Positions 15,002 to 23,683 are shown, counted from the first letter of the stretch. The stretch is 39,904 nt of DNA from Oscillospiraceae bacterium (GCA_022770625.1 JALEHK010000035.1:1-39904), one strand, 5' to 3'. Program-made: numbers and translations. Notes: generated by a model from the letters alone, not told the origin.

Positions 15002-16405
15002 TTATTCGGTTTCGACAGCCACTTCCTCGACCATCTCTTCGGCATCAAGAACATGAGAGTCGATCTTTTTGATCCACTTTCCGCTCTTCAGCCGCCAGAT
15101 GCACCAGACCGCCTTAATGACCTGGTCGATACGGATGCAGAAATAGATCCAGAACGCCGGAAGGTGCCAGACAAATCCGGCAAGGCAGCCGAGCGGGATG
15201 GAAACGATCCAGAGGAACAGAATATCCGCAACCATCAGGAATTTTGTATCTCCGCCGCCGCGCAGAACGCCTTTGGTGAGAATCGAGTTCATCGCCTGGA
15301 AGAAAACGATGATGGCAACCGCATCCATCAGCTGGAAAGCGATATTGCGCGTTTCCTCGGTGATCTTGTAGAAGCCGATGACCGGGCCGGAAATGATCAC
15401 GATAATGACGGCGGCCAGCGCTCCGAAGAGCGCGCCGAGTGCTAAAAAGGTATAGCCCTGCGCCTGCGCCTTTTTCGCGTCTCCCTCGCCAAGGGTATGA
15501 CCAGTGATGATGGCGGAAGCGTTGCTCATGCCCTGAATAACGACGGTGGTGAGCTGCATCGTGACGGCGGCGATGGCGTTGGCCGAGACAAAGCTGGAAC
15601 CGAGACGTCCGTAAACCATGGCAACGGCGGTATTTCCAAGCCCCAGAAGCCCGTCGCTGATCAGGACCGGGATCGAGATCCGGATATAATCGCCGAGAAT
15701 ATCGCCGCATTTTCCAAACAGGTCGCGCACCTTATAGCCGACGTCCTTTTCCTTGAGCAGGAAGTAGCCGCAGATGATCGCAAACTCGAAGGTTCGCGAG
15801 ATCAGCGTACCGAGCGCCGCACCCGCAACACCCATCTCGGGAGCGCCGAACTTACCGAAGATGAAGATGTAGTTGGCGCCGACATTGATAAAGAAAGCGC
15901 CGATCGAGGTATAGAGCGGGATATGAACCTTTCCGATCGAACGCAGAACGATCGTCGTTGTCAACGACAGACCCTGCAAAAGGAAGCACGGGATCGACCA
16001 GCGGTAGTAGCGGATGCCTTCGGCGATGACCGCTTCTTCGTTTGTATATAGGCTCATCAGGAAGCCGGGCGCAACGATTGCGGCGATGGTAAAGAGCGAA
16101 CCGAGTATCAGAAGAAGTCGGTACATGATGGTGACCGACTTCTTCAGCGAGACAAAGTCCTGCATTCCGTAGTAACGGGAGATCAGCACCGATGCGCCCA
16201 TTCCCATTCCCATGCAGAAGATCTGGAAGAGGGAGAAAACCTGGTTGGCCTGAGAGGCGGCGGACATGGCGATCTCTCCGAGCCGTCCGAGCATGATATT
16301 GTCCATCATATTGACGCCGATGGTAATCAGGCTCTGGAGGGTGATCGGAAGGGCGATCGTAACGAGCTTTTTATAGAAGCTCCTGTCCCTGACAAAGATT
16401 TGCAT
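15002..16405 (-). CDS. MATE family exporter (second copy)
   Basis: A 467-residue membrane transporter of the MATE family with about twelve hydrophobic segments. Typical stretches are ITLQSLITIGVNMMDNIMLG near the N-terminus and ANAIAAVTMQLTTVVIQGMS in the second half, with a charged cytosolic tail (ending EEVAVETE). It is clearly different from the MATE protein encoded at 2278-3588 and closer to the NorM-like group. The ATG at 16405 has an AAAGGAAC site; the frame is open to 16471, but that stretch overlaps the promoter. A TTGACA-17-TATACT promoter drives it. A MerR-family gene lies just upstream on the same strand with a terminator between. The substrate is unknown. Confidence 0.92.
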   Translation of the reverse strand: MQIFVRDRSFYKKLVTIALPITLQSLITIGVNMMDNIMLGRLGEIAMSAASQANQVFSLFQIFCMGMGMGASVLISRYYGMQDFVSLKKSVTIMYRLLLILGSLFTIAAIVAPGFLMSLYTNEEAVIAEGIRYYRWSIPCFLLQGLSLTTTIVLRSIGKVHIPLYTSIGAFFINVGANYIFIFGKFGAPEMGVAGAALGTLISRTFEFAIICGYFLLKEKDVGYKVRDLFGKCGDILGDYIRISIPVLISDGLLGLGNTAVAMVYGRLGSSFVSANAIAAVTMQLTTVVIQGMSNASAIITGHTLGEGDAKKAQAQGYTFLALGALFGALAAVIIVIISGPVIGFYKITEETRNIAFQLMDAVAIIVFFQAMNSILTKGVLRGGGDTKFLMVADILFLWIVSIPLGCLAGFVWHLPAFWIYFCIRIDQVIKAVWCIWRLKSGKWIKKIDSHVLDAEEMVEEVAVETE

Positions 16406-16442
16406 AAGCGGGTTCCTTTCCGTATAAAATTGTAATACAAAT

Positions 16443-16471
16443 AGTATACTATGGAAAGAAGCCTTTGTCAA
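16443..16471 (-). promoter_or_regulatory. Sigma-A promoter of the second MATE gene
   Basis: TTGACA (16466-16471), a 17-bp spacer and TATACT (16443-16448). Confidence 0.85.
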
Positions 16472-16523
16472 TGATCTTTGTACTTAATAAGCAAATTCTT
16501 GCTTTTTTCAGCTATTCCTGGCG

Positions 16524-16550
16524 AAAAAGCCCGGACATTTCTGTCCGGGC
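16524..16550 (-). terminator. Terminator of the MerR gene
   Basis: CCCGGACA-GAAA-TGTCCGGG with a tetraloop, followed by CTTTTTCG on the minus strand. Confidence 0.85.
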
Positions 16551-16559
16551 GGGGGGTAG

Positions 16560-16943
16560 TTATTTTTTCTCGTCTTTTTTACAGCATTTTCCGCCGCAGG
16601 TCTTATCGTACCATTCGATCTTATGGTCAAGCCGGGAAAGCGTATCCTGCATTTCCTCGATCCGTTCGGCAAGCTGGCGGCGCTGTTCGGTAAGAAGGTC
16701 GCGACGGGCGGCATAGGTATCCCCCTCCTGCTGACAGAGCGAGACATATTCGATCAGCGCTTCGATCGTAAGCCCTGCCGAACGCATACACTTGGCAAAG
16801 CCGACCCAGTTGCAGTCATCCTCGGTATAATCGCGGATTCCGCCGGAGGTACGATGAACCGGCGGGATCAGCCCGATCCGTTCATAGTAGCGGAGGGTAT
16901 CCGCCGAGATGTCGTATTTTTTACTCACTTCAGCAATTGTCAT
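16560..16943 (-). CDS. MerR family transcriptional regulator
   Basis: A 127-residue regulator. The MerR winged helix fills residues 1-70 (TIAEVSKKYDISADTLRYYERIGLI, described in two parts: helix-turn-helix then wing). A coiled-coil dimer helix follows at about 75-112 (RRQLAERIEEMQDTLSRLDHKIEWY). The sequence resembles the AdhR-like MerR group, which often responds to aldehydes or thiol stress. The end is unusual: CGGKCCKKDEKK gives three clustered cysteines that could bind metal or sense redox state. The ATG has an AAAGGAGG site. The next gene on the strand is a MATE exporter and the upstream neighbour is an aldo/keto reductase; either could be a target. Confidence 0.9.
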   Translation of the reverse strand: MTIAEVSKKYDISADTLRYYERIGLIPPVHRTSGGIRDYTEDDCNWVGFAKCMRSAGLTIEALIEYVSLCQQEGDTYAARRDLLTEQRRQLAERIEEMQDTLSRLDHKIEWYDKTCGGKCCKKDEKK

Positions 16944-17000
16944 GGAAGTTCCTCCTTTCTTTAAGTATTTCTCATGAGCTGATGGAATATCGATCTATAG

Positions 17001-17146
17001 ATTTTGGGGTCCAGCCCTTCAAAAAAGGGCTGGCAGGATTCAAAAGGACAGAGTCCTTTGTTTGCATGAGAAACCGATAAGCACACGTTTTCACAACTGA
17101 TAAAACGTTCCTGGTTACGTTGTCCTGCGTTAGCAAGCCCCAAAAT
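17001..17146 (-). repeat. MITE-like dispersed repeat, copy D
   Basis: On the minus strand it begins ATTTTGGGGCTTGCTAACGC and ends CTGGACCCCAAAAT. The ends form a perfect 9-bp terminal inverted repeat, ATTTTGGGG/CCCCAAAAT, the best preserved of the family. The middle matches copies A and B. It lies between the aldo/keto reductase gene and the MerR gene. Confidence 0.8.
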
Positions 17147-17188
17147 ATTGTCCAAAAAAGAGCTTCCGAATCGGAAACGCGTTCCAGA

Positions 17189-18226
17189 TCAGACCGTTCC
17201 ATGCTCTTTTAAAAAGTTTGCGCGGAACACCTTATAATCGGCCAGGTTCTCAGCCAGCAGGCGTGGCGTATCCAGTCCGTAAGGACAGCGTTTCATGCAG
17301 GCACCGCAATGACGGCAGTTCTCAATCTTCAGCATCTCGGCGTTCATCGCTTCGGTCATCCATCCGGCAGAGGGCGCGCGGCGGATCATCAGGCTCATAC
17401 GGGCGCAGTCCTGAATCTGAATCCCGGCAGGGCAAGGCTGGCAGTAGCCGCAGCCGTGGCAGAAGTTTCCGGCCAGTTCTTCTCTGTCGCGGGCAATCAG
17501 CCGTTTCATTTCATCGTCGTATGCGGGCGGATTTTTTTCCATATCAAGGAACTGCTGAAGTTCGCTTTCCCGCTGGATGCCCCAGATCGGTACGACCCAC
17601 GGATGCTGTTTTATAAAGGTAAAGGTCGTGCGGGCATCGGTGATCAGTCCGCCTGCCAGTCCTTTCATAGCGATAAAGCCCATATCGTGATCTCTTGCCA
17701 GTTCGGAAAGTGCGACATCTTTTTCATCCGAGATCGAGGAAAACGGGAACTGAAGAGTATCGTATTTCCCGCTCAGAACCGCGTCATGCGCGACCTGATA
17801 CCGGTGGTTGGTGATGCCGATAAAGCGGATCCAGCCTTTTTTCTGTGCTTCCAGAAGCCCGCCGTACAGAGAATCCGGATCTTCCGGATCAGGAAGAGTC
17901 GCGGGGTTATGAAGCTGGAGAATATCGATATAGTCGGTTTTCATCCGGCGGAGCGAAAGTTCGATATGTTTTAAGAGCGTAGCTTTATCGGAGGCGCCGG
18001 ACTTGGTGGAGATGATGATGTTGTGGCGGACGTCGGAAAGCGCCTCGCCGATCTTTTCCTCTGAATCGGAATAGGCATTTGCGGTATCGAAATAGTTGAT
18101 CCCGCCGTCATACGCCATTCTCAGCAGCCGTTTGGCCTCATCCATTCCGACTCTCTGAACCGGAAGCGCACCGAAAGAGGACGCCGTAACCATCAGGCCG
18201 GTCTTTCCAAGTTTGATCTTGTCCAT
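17189..18226 (-). CDS. Aldo/keto reductase with C-terminal 4Fe-4S ferredoxin domain
   Basis: A predicted cytosolic oxidoreductase of 345 residues. The N-terminal ~250 residues form an aldo/keto reductase barrel: YFDTANAYSDSEEKIGEAL carries the catalytic Asp and Tyr, KSGA gives the Lys, and QLHNPA lies where the catalytic His region falls. The C-terminal part has two cysteine clusters, CHGCGYCQPCP near residue 256 and CRHCGACMKRCP near 310, the latter typical of a 4Fe-4S site. This fusion is common in anaerobic Clostridia, where electrons may come from ferredoxin; the substrate is unknown. The promoter is TTGACA-17-TATGAT, divergent from pepC. Repeat copy D lies just downstream. Confidence 0.92.
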   Translation of the reverse strand: MDKIKLGKTGLMVTASSFGALPVQRVGMDEAKRLLRMAYDGGINYFDTANAYSDSEEKIGEALSDVRHNIIISTKSGASDKATLLKHIELSLRRMKTDYIDILQLHNPATLPDPEDPDSLYGGLLEAQKKGWIRFIGITNHRYQVAHDAVLSGKYDTLQFPFSSISDEKDVALSELARDHDMGFIAMKGLAGGLITDARTTFTFIKQHPWVVPIWGIQRESELQQFLDMEKNPPAYDDEMKRLIARDREELAGNFCHGCGYCQPCPAGIQIQDCARMSLMIRRAPSAGWMTEAMNAEMLKIENCRHCGACMKRCPYGLDTPRLLAENLADYKVFRANFLKEHGTV

Positions 18227-18273
18227 AAAGATCCCTCTCTTTTTATTTTTATCAGGAGAAACTCCCCATTTTT

Positions 18274-18302
18274 ATCATAAAATCGGGGAAAGCGTTTGTC
18301 AA
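18274..18302 (-). promoter_or_regulatory. Sigma-A promoter of the aldo/keto reductase gene
   Basis: TTGACA (18297-18302), a 17-bp spacer and TATGAT (18274-18279). Confidence 0.75.
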
Positions 18303-18355
18303 TAGAAAAATAACCAAACGGAAGGTGTTTTTGATTATCGTTTGCTAACTCCCTC

Positions 18356-18384
18356 TTGCTTTTTTTCAGAAGCGCGGGTATAAT
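18356..18384 (+). promoter_or_regulatory. Sigma-A promoter of pepC
   Basis: TTGCTT (18356-18361), a 17-bp spacer and TATAAT (18379-18384). Confidence 0.7.
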
Positions 18385-18450
18385 GAAAGAAACGTTATAA
18401 ACGTAAGCAAATCATGCAAAATTCAAAGCGAAAGAAAGGTCGTAATCGTC

Positions 18451-19791
18451 ATGGCTAAACCTACGCCGATCACCCAGCAGCAGCTTGAACAGTTCTCTGC
18501 ACATTATAATGCCAATCCCGTCCGCAAGCTCGCAACCCATGCGCTTGCAAAATCCGAGATGGGAGACATCGCTTATGTTTCCTCCGGCGCGTCTCAGATG
18601 CTTCACAAGTTCTCGATCGAGATTCCGACCCTGCCGGTTGCGAACCAGAAGAAATCCGGACGCTGCTGGCTGTTTGCTTCACTCAACCTCCTGCGTGAAA
18701 AGATCGCAAAAGAGAAAAATCTTGCCTCCTTTGAGCTTTCCCAGAGCTACGCCGCTTTCTGGGACAAATTCGAACGGGCAAACTTCTTCCTTGAATCGAT
18801 CATCGAAACGGCGGCGCTTCCGACCGACGACCGGGTTGTCGCGCACATTCTGACGACCGGCGTTCATGACGGCGGCCAGTGGGATATGTTCAAAAACCTC
18901 GTTGCCAAATACGGTATCGTTCCCAAGGACGCGATGCCCGAGACGGCACAGAGCGAGAACACGATGATGATGAACCGGATGCTCAATCAGGCACTCAAAG
19001 CGGCCGCTGTCCGGATCCGCGGCATGATCGCAAAGGGAAGCGAAATGAAGGCGGTCGATGAGTACAAGGTTTCCGTCCTCGATCAGATCTACGGTTATCT
19101 GTGCAGCTGCTACAGCGAACCGCCCACCCGCTTTGACTTCGAATACAAGGACAAAAACGGACATTACCACATTGAAAAGGACTATACTCCTCAGTCGTTC
19201 TTTGAAAAATACATCGGTCAGGCTCTCGATGAGACTGTTTCGATCATCAACGCGCCGACCGATGACAAGCCTTATTACCGCACCTATACCGTATCGATGC
19301 TCGGAAACGTTGTCGGCGGCAAAGAGGTCTGCTACCTGAATCTGCCGATGAGCGAGTTCAAGGAAATGATCATCCGTCAGCTCAAAAAAGGCGAGCCGGT
19401 CTGGTTCGGAAGCGACGTCGGAAAAGCCGGAAGCCGCACCGAAGGAATCTGGGACACCGGTACCTTTGACTATGAACTGCTGACCGGGCTGGATCTTTCG
19501 ATCAGCAAGAAAGACGGTCTGGACTACTGGCATTCGGCGATGGGACACGCAATGGTGCTGACCGGCGTCAACCTCGACGAAAACGGCGCGCCCACCCGCT
19601 GGAAGATCGAAAACAGCTGGGGCGACGCAAACGGTGACAAGGGCTATTATGTCTGCTCGGACGCGTGGTTTGATCTTTACGTTTATCAGGCGGTTGTAAA
19701 CCGTTCGATCCTCGGTGAAAAAGCGGAGCTTCTGGAACAGAAGCCGATCACCTTAAAGCCGTGGGATCCGATGGGTTCGCTGGCCGACTGA
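18451..19791 (+). CDS. pepC: Aminopeptidase C (bleomycin hydrolase family)
   Basis: A cytosolic papain-type (C1B) cysteine peptidase that removes N-terminal residues from peptides. At 446 residues it has full family length. The catalytic cysteine is Cys72 in NQKKSGRCWLFASLN, the histidine is His366 in MGHAMVLTGV, and the asparagine is Asn388 in WKIENSWGD, so all three are present. The family normally forms a hexameric barrel whose C-terminus reaches into the active site. An AAGGTCG-like site precedes the ATG. The gene has its own promoter and a strong terminator right after the stop. Confidence 0.96.
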   Translation: MAKPTPITQQQLEQFSAHYNANPVRKLATHALAKSEMGDIAYVSSGASQMLHKFSIEIPTLPVANQKKSGRCWLFASLNLLREKIAKEKNLASFELSQSYAAFWDKFERANFFLESIIETAALPTDDRVVAHILTTGVHDGGQWDMFKNLVAKYGIVPKDAMPETAQSENTMMMNRMLNQALKAAAVRIRGMIAKGSEMKAVDEYKVSVLDQIYGYLCSCYSEPPTRFDFEYKDKNGHYHIEKDYTPQSFFEKYIGQALDETVSIINAPTDDKPYYRTYTVSMLGNVVGGKEVCYLNLPMSEFKEMIIRQLKKGEPVWFGSDVGKAGSRTEGIWDTGTFDYELLTGLDLSISKKDGLDYWHSAMGHAMVLTGVNLDENGAPTRWKIENSWGDANGDKGYYVCSDAWFDLYVYQAVVNRSILGEKAELLEQKPITLKPWDPMGSLAD

Positions 19792-19803
19792 TTGAATAGA
19801 GAA

Positions 19804-19840
19804 AAAAAGAGTGCTCTGCTGATTGCGGGGCACTCTTTTT
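19804..19840 (+). terminator. Terminator of pepC
   Basis: AAAAAGAGTGC pairs with GCACTCTTTTT, starting 12 bases after the pepC stop. Confidence 0.85.
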
Positions 19841-19892
19841 GCATAATCGTCCCTTCTAACGCATACCCTTTTTCAAAAAGGAGGGGCGTTTC

Positions 19893-20618
19893 ATGGAACA
19901 GACGTTTTTCATTCCCGCGCACGGCGCTGAATCAGAGGAAGAGCCAAAGTCTTTCCGCCCGGAACCGGAAGCCGAAAGCGTGCCGGATTCCGCGCCAATA
20001 TTCAGTCAGGAGACCGTGAAAGAAGCCGCAAGCGAATCCGCACGGGGAAAAATCCGTGAAGCGGTGCTCCTTGCGGTCGCAGCGGCGGGAATCTGCGCCG
20101 GACTATGGGACAGACTGACCCTTGCGCTCAGCCGAATGGGGCTGGAAACGATTGCCGGGCAAATGGAAACGATCGGACAGCTTCAGGAACTGCAAAAGCT
20201 CTGTGCGGCGCCGGATCTTCTGAAAACGGGCATCGTATCGGGCGTGATTCTGCTCATGATCGGATGGTGCGGTCTTTCGGCGTTTGGACAGCCGGTCATC
20301 TTCCTCTCCCTTTGGATTCAAGGGGTGGCGATGGGGAGTTTTGTTTCGGGAGAGCTTTCCGCTTTGTCGGGAAACTCTTTTCCGTCGGGAGATTATCTCC
20401 TTCTTGTTTTCCCGGCGGTCATGCTGGCGCTGACCCTGTGGACAGCGGGAAAAAGCATGGAGCAGACCCGCACGGTCGGACGGATCCTCGCCGGAACCAA
20501 AGCGCCCGAAAAAGGAAAGCGCCCGATACTGACTCAGGCACTGACCCGGCTTTTCGCGGCGGAATGTCTCTGTGCGGCCGTTACGGGCGGATTCTGGATC
20601 AGGTTTGCGGTTCGGTAA
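19893..20618 (+). CDS. SpoIIM-like membrane protein (tentative)
   Basis: A 241-residue membrane protein. The first ~50 residues are polar and acidic, then come four or five hydrophobic segments at about 53-68, 105-122, 128-150, 168-185 and 220-238. The block MIGWCGLSAFGQPVIFLSLW plus IQGVAMGSFVSG resembles the conserved core of SpoIIM/DUF95 proteins (G-S-x-G-P-x then K/QG-x-x-x-G). SpoIIM is part of the DMP machinery for forespore engulfment, but related proteins exist outside sporulation. The ATG has an AAGGAGG site. The 3' end overlaps the convergent LCP-like gene by 20 bp. The assignment is by pattern only. Confidence 0.6.
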   Translation: MEQTFFIPAHGAESEEEPKSFRPEPEAESVPDSAPIFSQETVKEAASESARGKIREAVLLAVAAAGICAGLWDRLTLALSRMGLETIAGQMETIGQLQELQKLCAAPDLLKTGIVSGVILLMIGWCGLSAFGQPVIFLSLWIQGVAMGSFVSGELSALSGNSFPSGDYLLLVFPAVMLALTLWTAGKSMEQTRTVGRILAGTKAPEKGKRPILTQALTRLFAAECLCAAVTGGFWIRFAVR

Positions 20619-21579
20619 GTTTGGAGCGGGCATACTCCAGTTCTCCCTCCGTCAGGCTTTCCACGCCGGGAGAACCGAGTGTAATGGTGCGGAAACCCGC
20701 GCCCAATCGTAAAAACCAACGGATAAACTTTTTCCCGCCATAATAATCGACAGCCGAAAGGGTTCCCTCGCTTCGGGTCACGAGCGCGGTAAAAAGCCCA
20801 TCATCTTTATTGAAGGCGTCCTCGGTCAGCCGCTGTCCCAAAAGAGCCGCGAGGATTTCCGATTCGGAGGGAAGCTGTTTCCCTGAAACAGTGCCGGCGG
20901 CATCAAGCAGTTCCAGAAGCGTTTCCCCGTCCAGACGGTGACGGCCGGGCGGGATGTCGAGAGACTGGCTTTGATAGCGGGTGGTAAATTCCCAGTCCAT
21001 CCCGCCGAGCGCGCTCACAAGCGAAGCCGCGTTTTCCCGGGTCAGACGGATGGTGCGGGAAACGTTTTCCTTTCCGAAAATCGCTTTGACGGCCGCTTCC
21101 GCCGAGGACAGGCTTTCGGAAGCCTTGCGGAGCGAAAGCGTCTCTTCTCCGTCCTCGGATAAAAGGCTGTCCGGAAACGAAAGGACAAGCATCTCTCCGC
21201 TGACCGGGCTGATCCGCAAAAGCCAGTAATGAGCGGGCGCTTCCCCTTCGGCCGCCGTCAGAAGCAGAATCCGCATTCCGTTTTCCTTTCCCGGGCGGTA
21301 GTTGTCCATTGAATGGTCGGCGCTTCCTTCTGTGACGGACGGGAGCGACTGGCCGGAAAAGAGCTGTCCTCCCCGCGCCGTCCCCGACAGGACAAAAATC
21401 ATCAGCAGGATCAGCAGCAAAAGGCTGATCCCAAAGGTCAGCGAAAAAATCTTCCCGCCCGAAAGCGCTTCTTTAGGCGGGGAAGGGTCGGGAGAAAGCT
21501 TTCGGAGCGTTTCATCAATTCCATCCATCAGCTCTTCTTTCGGATCCCGCTCTTCCCCTTTTCCGGCTTTCATCCGCAT
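20599..21579 (-). CDS. LCP (LytR-CpsA-Psr)-like membrane protein, degenerate
   Basis: A 326-residue protein with a cytosolic N-terminus, one membrane helix at about 45-66 (SLTFGISLLLLILLMIFVLS) and an extracellular domain. That domain follows the LCP outline: MRILLLTAAEG, then LRISPVSGEMLVLSFPDSLL, then LVSALGGMDWEF and LPPGRHRLDG-like IPPGRHRLDGETLLELL. LCP enzymes attach wall polymers to peptidoglycan, using arginines and aspartates after the LSxPRD strand; here the motif reads SFPDS, without the Arg, and the later R-x-R is missing. It may be inactive or do something else. The start could be 21579 or 21573; a G-rich site serves both. Its end overlaps the convergent gene by 20 bp. Confidence 0.65.
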   Translation of the reverse strand: MRMKAGKGEERDPKEELMDGIDETLRKLSPDPSPPKEALSGGKIFSLTFGISLLLLILLMIFVLSGTARGGQLFSGQSLPSVTEGSADHSMDNYRPGKENGMRILLLTAAEGEAPAHYWLLRISPVSGEMLVLSFPDSLLSEDGEETLSLRKASESLSSAEAAVKAIFGKENVSRTIRLTRENAASLVSALGGMDWEFTTRYQSQSLDIPPGRHRLDGETLLELLDAAGTVSGKQLPSESEILAALLGQRLTEDAFNKDDGLFTALVTRSEGTLSAVDYYGGKKFIRWFLRLGAGFRTITLGSPGVESLTEGELEYARSKLTEPQT

Positions 21580-21688
21580 CCCTTCCCCCCGCTCAAGATA
21601 CCGTTATTATAACCCCGGAGAAAAGAAAATATGCGCAGATTCTGACGCGGAGAGAACGAAACGCCTTTACTTTTACTTTTCAATACGC

Positions 21689-21694
21689 TATAAT
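21689..21694 (+). promoter_or_regulatory. Probable promoter of the ACT/UPF0210 operon
   Basis: A perfect -10 TATAAT with a weak -35 TTTACT 17 bp upstream. Confidence 0.5.
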
Positions 21695-21732
21695 AAAGAA
21701 AAATCTTTTTTACCGTTTCAGGAGGTCAAGAT

Positions 21733-22002
21733 ATGCGCGCTGTTATTTCTGTTGTCGGCAAGGACACCGTCGGCATCCTTTCAAATGTAAGCTCCCTGTG
21801 TGCTCGAAACATGGTTAATGTCGTCGATGTGACCCAGACCATCCTTCAGGATATGTTCGTTATGGTCATGATGGTCGATATCTCTTCCCTCTCCTGCTCC
21901 TTCTCCGATTTTTCCGATCAGGTCACCGGCTATGGGAAAGAAGCGGGGCTGGTCATCCACGTCATGCACGAGGATATCTTCAACTCAATGCACAAGATCT
22001 GA
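21733..22002 (+). CDS. ACT domain protein (UPF0237)
   Basis: A stand-alone ACT domain of 89 residues. The start reads MRAVISVVGKDTVGILSNVS, and VVDVTQTILQDMFVMVMMVD gives the second strand pair. ACT domains bind amino acids or similar small ligands, but the ligand of this family is unknown. It is followed after 30 bp by the UPF0210 gene; the pair is conserved across many Firmicutes, so the ACT protein may regulate or partner the larger protein. The ATG has an AGGAGG site. Confidence 0.92.
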   Translation: MRAVISVVGKDTVGILSNVSSLCARNMVNVVDVTQTILQDMFVMVMMVDISSLSCSFSDFSDQVTGYGKEAGLVIHVMHEDIFNSMHKI

Positions 22003-22032
22003 CGCCGTAAAAATCCGAAGGAGGACAAACCT

Positions 22033-23391
22033 TTGCTCAACATCAATGATATTATGGAAACCATCCAGATGATTCAGGAAGAGAATCTGGATATCCGCAC
22101 GATCACCATGGGCATTTCGCTGCTGGACTGCTGTGACTCGGACATCGACAGAAGCTGTCAGAAGATCTACGATAAGGTCTGCCGCAAGGCTGAAAAGCTC
22201 GTCTCGACCGGCGAAGCAATCGAGAAAAAATACGACATTCCGATCGTCAATAAACGGATCTCGGTCACGCCCGTTTCGATCCCGCTCGCCGTTTCGGGCG
22301 GAAATCCCGTCAAGTACGCGCTGACTCTTGAAAAATGCGCGAACACCTGCGGCGTCAACTTTATCGGCGGATACTCCGCTCTTGTCCAGAAAGGCTTTGC
22401 GGCCGGAGATAAGGAACTGATCGAGTCGATCCCTGAAGCGCTGACCGTAACCGATCATCTCTGCTCGTCGGTCAACATCGGCTCGACCAAAGCCGGCATC
22501 AATATGGATGCCGTAAAAATGATGGGCGGAATCGTAAAGAGAAGCGCTGAGCTGACCGCTGATCGCAACTGCATCGGCGCCGCCAAGCTTGTCGTTTTCT
22601 GCAACGCCGTCGAGGACAATCCCTTTATGGCGGGCGCGTTCCACGGCGTCGGCGAACCGGACTGTGAAATCAACGTAGGCGTATCCGGTCCCGGCGTTGT
22701 CCGCGCGGCTCTTTCCAAGCTCCCCAAGGACGCCGATCTGACCGCGGTCGCCGATCTGGTCAAGCGCACCGCCTTCAAGATCACCCGCATGGGACAGCTG
22801 GTCGGTACCGAAGCAAGCAGGATGCTGGACGTCCCCTTCGGGATCGTTGACCTCTCGCTCGCGCCCACGCCTGCGGTCGGCGACTCGGTCGCGCATATTC
22901 TGGAAGAGATGGGACTGGAAATGTGCGGCTGCCACGGAACAACGGCGGCGCTCGCTCTCTTAAACGACGCGGTCAAAAAAGGCGGCGTTATGGCTTCCTC
23001 TCATGTCGGCGGACTTTCCGGTGCGTTTATCCCTGTTTCCGAGGATGCCGGTATGATCGCGGCGGCTCAGTGCGGCAACCTCCTGATCGAGAAGCTGGAA
23101 GCGATGACGGCGGTCTGCTCGGTCGGTCTGGACATGATTATTATCCCCGGCGACACCACCCCGGAAATGATCTCCGCTATTATTGCCGACGAAGCGGCGA
23201 TCGGCATGGTCAACTCCAAGACGACCGCTGTCCGCGTTATCCCTGCGATCGGGAAACAGATCGGCGAGGAGCTTTCCTTCGGCGGACTTTTAGGCGCAGG
23301 CCCGGTCATGAAGGTCAACTACACCAAACCGGACATCTTTATCCACCGCGGCGGACGGATCCCCGCTCCGCTCCAGAGCCTGAAAAACTGA
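22033..23391 (+). CDS. UPF0210 (DUF711) family protein
   Basis: A 452-residue cytosolic protein of unknown biochemical role. The family is conserved in Firmicutes, and its fold is related to glycyl-radical-like barrels according to structural work on pneumococcal members. Typical stretches are [55 protein letters not shown] and [19 protein letters not shown]. Translation starts at TTG (22033-22035), chosen because AGGAGG lies eight bases ahead and the family begins at this point. It forms an operon with the ACT gene. Confidence 0.93.
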   Translation: MLNINDIMETIQMIQEENLDIRTITMGISLLDCCDSDIDRSCQKIYDKVCRKAEKLVSTGEAIEKKYDIPIVNKRISVTPVSIPLAVSGGNPVKYALTLEKCANTCGVNFIGGYSALVQKGFAAGDKELIESIPEALTVTDHLCSSVNIGSTKAGINMDAVKMMGGIVKRSAELTADRNCIGAAKLVVFCNAVEDNPFMAGAFHGVGEPDCEINVGVSGPGVVRAALSKLPKDADLTAVADLVKRTAFKITRMGQLVGTEASRMLDVPFGIVDLSLAPTPAVGDSVAHILEEMGLEMCGCHGTTAALALLNDAVKKGGVMASSHVGGLSGAFIPVSEDAGMIAAAQCGNLLIEKLEAMTAVCSVGLDMIIIPGDTTPEMISAIIADEAAIGMVNSKTTAVRVIPAIGKQIGEELSFGGLLGAGPVMKVNYTKPDIFIHRGGRIPAPLQSLKN

Positions 23392-23406
23392 TAAGAGGGC
23401 GTTTCC

Positions 23407-23683
23407 ATGCCGATCGAATACCGTACAGGTCGTTTCGGCATGGGACGGCGGAAAGCTGATCGGACTGGTTCGGGCGCTCGACGTTCTCCATTACCTTCTG
23501 GTCGATCCCGCCTATCAGGGGCAGCATATCGGCGATGAGCTGATGAAGCAGATCATGAAGAAATTCACTGATCTGCTCTACGTCAAGGTCATTCCGTCCG
23601 ACCCGAAAACCATCCGCTTTTATGAACGATACGGCTTTAAGCAGTATGACAACTATTCGGCTATGGTCTGCAAGCACTTTTAA
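23407..23683 (+). pseudogene. GNAT acetyltransferase remnant (internal deletion, frameshift)
   Basis: The ATG at 23407 opens with MPIEYRTG, the usual start of a ~137-residue GNAT protein, then runs out of frame. From 23423, one frame over, an open stretch of 86 codons encodes VVSAWDGGKLIGLVRALD, LLVDPAYQGQHIGDELMKQI (the acetyl-CoA binding motif, Q-x-x-G-I/H-G) and FYERYGFKQYD, ending at TAA 23681-23683. No start codon precedes this frame. Compared with the family, roughly 30 residues between MPIEYRTG and VVSAWD are missing, and a few after RALD. The gene therefore looks broken by deletion. It lies between the UPF0210 and YkgJ genes. Confidence 0.8.

Noticed and set aside
270-17146. CRISPR array
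   Set aside because: The repeats are ~150 bp, dispersed over 17 kb and in both orientations, with no regular spacers and no cas genes.
17147-17188. Terminator of the aldo/keto reductase gene
   Set aside because: Only a 4-bp stem (TTCC/GGAA) before a T tract is visible, too weak to call; repeat copy D follows directly.
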